Shown here: positions 60,801 to 64,000 of the stretch, piece by piece
How positions within the stretch are numbered: the stretch's first letter is position 1
How the letters are laid out: each line of letters starts with the position of its first letter
Source: Armatimonadota bacterium
Lineage (GTDB): Bacteria > Armatimonadota > Fimbriimonadia > Fimbriimonadales > Fimbriimonadaceae
Length of the DNA stretch: 64,000 bases
NCBI GenBank assembly: GCA_016125185.1
Contig: WGMG01000006.1
Span: 1,302,001 to 1,366,000 of the forward strand
Direction: 5' to 3'
Program-made: the position numbers and the translations under genes
Notes under the pieces: model-generated
What the model was told of the DNA's origin: nothing
Seen by the model: the letters and a program-made list of their open reading frames with translations, nothing else
Databases searched by the model: none

Positions 60801-61373
60801 CACCCGGCTAAGGCTGTCCCGCGCCGCCGCCAACCGCCGCAGGCTCTCGACCTTTCGCGCTCGGTAGCGCTGAACGCCGGCCGCTTCATCGATCCACGCT
60901 CGGCGATCCTCCGCCGACGCCGCCAGGGCCTGGTCGATTTCCTTCTGACCGACGATCGCATAACCGGCTCGGCCCAAGCCCGAGTCGGCTAGCAGTTCCA
61001 AAATGTCTTTGAGTCGGCACGACTGCCGGTTGATCGAATAGTCCGAATCTCCGCCCCTCGTCAGCCGACGGGTGATCCACACTTCCGACGCCTCGATGGG
61101 AAGCGTGCCGTCCTCGTTATCGAAGCACAGCGAAACCTCGGCGTAGCCGACCGGCTTCCGATTTTGTGAACCGCTGAAGATCACGTCTTGCGACGATGAA
61201 GCTCGGAGGTGCTTGATGCTTCCCTCGCCGAGCCCCCAAAGGATCGCGTCCACCAGATTCGACTTTCCGCAACCGTTCGGACCTACGACGGCGACGATAC
61301 CGCCGTCGAGGCTGAACTCAGTTTTTTCCGCGAAAGTCTTGAATCCAAAGATTCGAACACGCTTGAGGCGCAT
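57870..61373 (-). CDS. smc: Chromosome segregation protein SMC
   Basis: 1167 residues. N-terminal ATPase half with Walker A GPNGCGKSN (32-40); coiled coil from about 165; hinge about 505-640 (RGEFESVADAIDVDKEY, ANDLIVDTDQDAKHAV); second coiled coil; C-terminal half with signature LLSGGERSL and Walker B PLVVLDEVDAPLD. It forms the condensin ring with ScpA/ScpB, whose genes are not in this window. It is single-copy in appearance and normal in length. Coding is on the minus strand, and the gene stands 83 bases upstream of the aminotransferase gene. Confidence 0.96.
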   Translation of the reverse strand: MRLKRVRIFGFKTFAEKTEFSLDGGIVAVVGPNGCGKSNLVDAILWGLGEGSIKHLRASSSQDVIFSGSQNRKPVGYAEVSLCFDNEDGTLPIEASEVWITRRLTRGGDSDYSINRQSCRLKDILELLADSGLGRAGYAIVGQKEIDQALAASAEDRRAWIDEAAGVQRYRARKVESLRRLAAARDSLSRVDDIINELESQREPLREEAEVAVRFKQLDAALREVEVGLLIRDLCGAVHELQTLEEKIAQSGQLVERERVNSARLEQETEESNERIRALDSQVERTRTLHQDQMTLQERAEANVKITEEKISSLIAQEKNLKEDEKTVSNRLGEAAKDAESAIAEVSAEIEALEKIQLESAGASSESKELSDRLKQAEKDLQEAREKKGLRMKWEAEREAQEGRARLLNREISGIEKALPQLGKDIEAARKDFEVANAAMQEHDAALGRLQTTVDQIKKDEDRESAKMRDSLAERASLDGRRRGIEATLDAHEGLSQGSRAVLEARDRGLIRGEFESVADAIDVDKEYSLAIETALGASANDLIVDTDQDAKHAVNWLKENRAGRCTFQPISLMRRNDPSPELRRVLNERGVINRASDLVRCERRVEPVIESLLGRIVIVETIDDALKLAKTSGWSRMVTLEGEVVHSSGAVTGGQTQRQSYGIVQRRADLAEIEREIAEIDKLLAGADQRKQKRAKEIAECEALMADHREQRQVAKEPADEAEHLLKALEDELRDAERQLHKAKHEIEQIEKGAQAGIDDVDITAFERVRDECLKAVASKSADVEQAEVRLREAQERVRQAQIRQYASEKRLESAKEAEHHRERRLENLGPERDRLRKHVEELRAEAETHAKEKQTLMVSLTALTKERRELGEHVMKIQEELKEARANVMALSESNHQNELSRARAETKRATLAERLMDAYGLSETDALAQENMHEVPADAQTVVGRLRREIKAMGDVNTGAIEAFERLTERLESLSLQRDDIMKGIEQVEASIAELDKLTRDKFVSTFEAVGAEFSVMFTLLFGGGTASIELTDPAKVLESGVEIVVQLPGKKRQPLQLLSGGERSLCASAFLFALLKVKPAPLVVLDEVDAPLDGRNVERFAQTLEQFSELIQFVVITHNPTTIEIAPNLFGVTMQEAGVSTLIPMKLPESKAVIVHEADAPVA

Positions 61374-61446
61374 ATAAAATGAAGTTCTTAGAATACTATG
61401 GCGCGAACCTTGCAGGCTTAGTTTGAACCGGAAAGTTACTCACATC

Positions 61447-61944
61447 ATGACAGGACGCCTCTTACTACCGCTCTTCTTGACTCTGGGCCTCGTTGCCACG
61501 TCGTTGGCCGAAACCCCAAAGGAGGCGATTCAGAAGCGGTACGACGAGCTTTCTCAGCTTGAAAAAAAGAAGGACGCCCAGGCTCTAGAGAAGGCTTATC
61601 GCCTCAACGCGGCTAGCAACTTCATGTACGTAGATCTCTTCCAAAACACTTACGACATCGACGTGTCCGTCGCTCAATATGTGAAGCAGTTGGACCGGGT
61701 CGAGGACTACGTCCAGAACTCAAATACCATAACCGATATCCGTCGCGATGGTCTCAACTACGTCTGCACGGTCAAGACCGTGTTAGACGCTTTTCTAGAC
61801 CCCGATCACAAGCGGCACCTTCAAGGCGTGTCGATCAGCGAGGACATCTGGACCAACACGATCGCTGGATGGAAGATGCTAAAAAGCCATGTCACCAAGG
61901 AGTCAGCAAAGATGAACGGCAAGCCGATCATCTCGAAGGGATAG
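61447..61944 (+). CDS. Exported hypothetical protein (NTF2-like size)
   Basis: 165 residues from ATG 61447 (MTGRLLLPLFLTLGLVATSLAE), which gives a good signal peptide; a TTG at 61423 would add eight residues. The mature part begins with a charged helix (TPKEAIQKRYDELSQLEKKKDAQALEKAY), then VSVAQYVKQLDRVEDYVQNSNTI and a strand-rich C-terminus with WKMLKSHVTKESA. The size and layout resemble SnoaL/NTF2-like or DUF4440 proteins, but no catalytic residues are apparent. Function unknown. It is divergent from smc. Confidence 0.7.
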   Translation: MTGRLLLPLFLTLGLVATSLAETPKEAIQKRYDELSQLEKKKDAQALEKAYRLNAASNFMYVDLFQNTYDIDVSVAQYVKQLDRVEDYVQNSNTITDIRRDGLNYVCTVKTVLDAFLDPDHKRHLQGVSISEDIWTNTIAGWKMLKSHVTKESAKMNGKPIISKG

Positions 61945-61989
61945 GCCCTGCGGCACACCTGCAACCTATCGTAGACTTAAACCGAATGT

Positions 61990-61995
61990 GTATAA
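61990..61995 (+). promoter_or_regulatory. Candidate promoter -10 (TATAAT) of the PspA-like gene
   Basis: TGTGTATAAT is an extended -10 with a perfect TATAAT, 36 bases before the ATG at 62032. The leader with GGAAATTG differs from the leaderless pattern. Confidence 0.6.
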
Positions 61996-62031
61996 TCGGA
62001 AGACGAATCATTTTCCGGAAATTGAATCTCG

Positions 62032-62823
62032 ATGAAGCGCTTTATTAACTGGCTCAAAGGTCTCTTTAACCGAACCATGGACAAGCTTGAGGATCCTGAG
62101 ATGATGCTCGAGCAGGCTAAACGGGACATGCAAGTGGCCCTCCAACAGAACCAGGAGAAGGCGGTTCAGGCGATTACACAGAAGAACATGCTCGAGAACA
62201 TGCTGAACGAGCAGAAGCGAAAATCGCAGTCCCTCGAGAACCAAGCCGCGATGGCCCTGAAGCAGGACAAGCGCGATCTTGCCACGCAGTTGATGCGCGA
62301 GAAGATGAACGTCGATGCGAGCCTGACCAACCTTCAGACTAGCTACGATCAGGCCGTTCAGACCGTCGAACAGATCAAGGTCGGCATCAAGCGACAGCAG
62401 GAAGAGGTCCGCAAGAAGACCGCCGAAGCGATGCTCCTGAAGACCCAATGGAAGCAAGCTCAGGTTCAAAATTCCATCAGCAAAGCCCTCGAAGGCTTGA
62501 CCTTCGAGAACCAATTTGAAGGCTTCGGTGCGGCGCAAGACCGCATCCGCGAGAAGCAGAGCGAAGCTGCCGCCCGACAGGAACTTCACAACGAATCCTT
62601 GGCCGGCAAGATGATGCAGTTGGAAGACACCTCGCGAGACATGGAAGCCGAAGAAGAGCTTTCCAAGCTCGAAGAGCGACTTGGAATGAAGACGACCGCT
62701 GCTCCCGCTGAGACTCAGACGGTCAGCGTGACCGACGGTGGAGCCGCCGCTGGCGGAGCCACGGTGGGCGAAGCCGAAAAGGCCCTGGAAGACCTGGAAA
62801 AGCGACTGAACAGCGGAAATTAA
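62032..62823 (+). CDS. PspA/IM30 family membrane-stress protein
   Basis: 263 residues, almost entirely coiled coil. MKRFINWLKGLFNRTMDKLEDPEMMLEQAKRDM is the amphipathic membrane-binding helix and start of the PspA family, with the long helix hairpin to about residue 205. The C-terminal about 45 residues are Gly/Ala/Thr-rich and end in a short helix, which is longer than in PspA itself and resembles Vipp1-like tails. It forms helical rods that stabilise the inner membrane under stress. Expressed from its own TATAAT promoter; 36 bases before the zinc-ribbon gene. Confidence 0.9.
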   Translation: MKRFINWLKGLFNRTMDKLEDPEMMLEQAKRDMQVALQQNQEKAVQAITQKNMLENMLNEQKRKSQSLENQAAMALKQDKRDLATQLMREKMNVDASLTNLQTSYDQAVQTVEQIKVGIKRQQEEVRKKTAEAMLLKTQWKQAQVQNSISKALEGLTFENQFEGFGAAQDRIREKQSEAAARQELHNESLAGKMMQLEDTSRDMEAEEELSKLEERLGMKTTAAPAETQTVSVTDGGAAAGGATVGEAEKALEDLEKRLNSGN

Positions 62824-62859
62824 GCCGCCGTTCGTCGGGTTTGCTAGTAAGCTAATACC

Positions 62860-63579
62860 ATGGCATCAGCCGACCTCATGAAGCTGTACCAGCTTCACCT
62901 GATCGACGTTGGCATCCTCGAAGTCCGAAAGAAAGCCGCCGCTCTCGAAGCGGGCAAGAAATTCCAAAGCGAAGTCGAAGCCTTTACCGCCCAGGTGAAG
63001 GCGCTGGAAGCGGCGTACCACAAGGCGCACGGCGAGCAGAAGGACCTCGAACTTAACAATCAGCAGATCGACGACAAAGTGAAGTCGATCGACAAACTCC
63101 TCTTCGGTGGCACGGTCACCAACCCCAAGGAAGTCGACGCTTACGAGCACCAAGTCACCTCGCTCAAGAAGCAGAAGGAAGCCAACGAAGACCGGCTCTT
63201 GACGGTTTGGGATGAAGTCGCCGCGGCTGAAACCAAGCTGAAGAAAGGTCAGGCCGAACTCGGCGAGAAACAGTCGGCCTTCGACGATTGGAGGAAAAAG
63301 GCGGTCGCCGTCAAAAACCAACTCGAAACCCGGTTCAAGGAACTGACGGCCCAACGTCCCGACGCGGCCAAGGGCCTTCCTCCAAACCTCATCGCGACCT
63401 ATGACGCCATTCGCAAACAGCACGGCGGCATTGGCCTCTCAAAGGTCACCAAGCAGCAGACCTGTGAAGAATGCGGAACCAAGGTGGCCGACAAGAGTAT
63501 TGAATCCATCAAGGACGATAAGATGGTTACCTGCGAAGAATGTCACCGAATCCTCTACTGGACGGGCGGTCTGGTGTGA
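62860..63579 (+). CDS. Coiled-coil protein with C-terminal C4 zinc ribbon
   Basis: 239 residues. Residues 1-185 are a long antiparallel coiled coil (LYQLHLIDVGILEVRKKAAALEAG), followed by a four-Cys zinc ribbon: CEECG and CEECHRILYW near residues 203-230. This matches the bacterial zf-RING_7/CdsZ (HP0958-like) group, which binds RNA or works with flagellar or secretion chaperones. RNA or membrane-linked functions are possible. TAAGCT lies 6 bases before the ATG. Its stop overlaps the next gene (GTGA). Confidence 0.87.
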   Translation: MASADLMKLYQLHLIDVGILEVRKKAAALEAGKKFQSEVEAFTAQVKALEAAYHKAHGEQKDLELNNQQIDDKVKSIDKLLFGGTVTNPKEVDAYEHQVTSLKKQKEANEDRLLTVWDEVAAAETKLKKGQAELGEKQSAFDDWRKKAVAVKNQLETRFKELTAQRPDAAKGLPPNLIATYDAIRKQHGGIGLSKVTKQQTCEECGTKVADKSIESIKDDKMVTCEECHRILYWTGGLV

Positions 63580-64000
63580 GAAAGCTCTCCCTCGTTATGC
63601 TCGCTGCCGCGGCATCGCTGATGGGCGGATGCGCCAAGTTTCCCGCCAACATCACGACCGATGCCACCCGAGTCATCTTTCGCATGACGGTGCGAGGCAC
63701 TATTCGCCAGGACTACGTGTACATCATCCCGATCCGGGTGTCCACCCTCCTCAGCCCCACCGACCAGGGTCCCATTCCCGTCGTGGCGTTCCCCAATGCC
63801 AACGGCTTTGTGGATGGCCACGTGGACTACTTCGTGGTCTGGACCCCCGATACCCAACAGTACACGCTGTACAAGTTCGACGACTCTTCTCTGACGCTCT
63901 ACACCGCGATCGGCGTTCCGATCAACACGGTGGACGTCACTCCGGGCTCGTCCACCACCATCGGCTTCGAGCTGTCGCTTCAGCAGATTCTTGGCTCCGC
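63576..64000 (+). CDS. Lipoprotein of unknown function (3' end beyond window)
   Basis: 141 visible codons from GTG 63576, overlapping the upstream stop by 4 bases. The signal MRKLSLVMLAAAASLMGGC has a lipobox with Cys19. The mature part is beta-rich (VIFRMTVRGTIRQDYVYII, VDYFVVWTPDTQQYTLYKF), with no recognised family. Co-transcription with the zinc-ribbon gene is likely. The frame is still open at the end of the window. Confidence 0.75.
   Translation, partial: MRKLSLVMLAAAASLMGGCAKFPANITTDATRVIFRMTVRGTIRQDYVYIIPIRVSTLLSPTDQGPIPVVAFPNANGFVDGHVDYFVVWTPDTQQYTLYKFDDSSLTLYTAIGVPINTVDVTPGSSTTIGFELSLQQILGS

Overview
The window is a 64 kb piece of a bacterial chromosome, estimated by eye at 55-60% GC and densely coded on both strands. 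Several traits point to the Armatimonadota (Fimbriimonadia-like): a secreted prepilin starting with the [18 protein letters not shown] type of signal and ending in an FADGHVK motif, a PEP-CTERM protein, many lipoproteins and secreted carbohydrate-active proteins, an HspR-type heat-shock operator, and Gram-negative-like type IV pilus ATPases. The phylum call is an inference from protein style; no rRNA gene is present to settle it.

Layout. 1-11.3 kb: cysteine synthase (cut by the edge), secreted beta-helix protein, PafA-like phosphatase, tautomerase, a prepilin/small membrane protein pair, PEP-CTERM protein, GNAT acetyltransferase, YncE-type propeller/phosphoesterase and a serine hydrolase. 11.3-19.5 kb: AraC regulator, DinB-like protein, ExoIII-like nuclease, tricorn-like protease, XRE-cupin regulator, RarA and tRNA-Leu(CAG). 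19.6-26.6 kb: pilB-pilT, pyrE, a dicarboxylate/glutamate symporter, an aspartyl protease-PDZ protein and a TPR membrane protein. 26.7-31.1 kb: a branched-chain amino acid ABC operon (binding protein-livH-livM-livG, no livF). 31.2-38.5 kb: SRAP protein, GH29 fucosidase, the two E1 subunits of a 2-oxoacid dehydrogenase, a thioredoxin fold protein and a GT39-like membrane glycosyltransferase. 38.5-44.9 kb: an ECF sigma factor, its overlapping membrane partner with an STN-like domain, a membrane zinc-ribbon protein with an L7/L12-like C-terminus, an oversized H+-pyrophosphatase, apt and an OB-fold protein. 44.9-53.5 kb: miaA-hfq-dapF, a PilZ protein, smpB, two FKBP isomerases, an SDR, a cytochrome c/copper monooxygenase-like protein and dnaK. 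53.6-57.8 kb: an accessory island with palindromic repeats, a Y1 (RAYT) transposase, a glycosidase-like lipoprotein and a GC-rich aminotransferase. 57.9-64 kb: smc, PspA-like and zinc-ribbon coiled-coil proteins and a lipoprotein cut by the edge.

The strongest new signals are: (1) a repeated TANNNT hexamer 5-10 bases before the start codon of about 17 genes that head transcription units, which suggests widespread leaderless transcription; (2) a RAYT transposase gene sitting inside a multi-hairpin repeat unit, flanked by shorter units lacking the gene; (3) a near-perfect HAIR (HspR) operator at dnaK; (4) large lineage-type insertions in membrane proteins (a segment of about 270 residues in the pyrophosphatase, 75-90 in LivH, about 95 in LivM); (5) a sigma factor/STN protein/L7-L12-like zinc-ribbon membrane module; (6) an SRAP protein with the catalytic His replaced by Asn next to a C11 tract.
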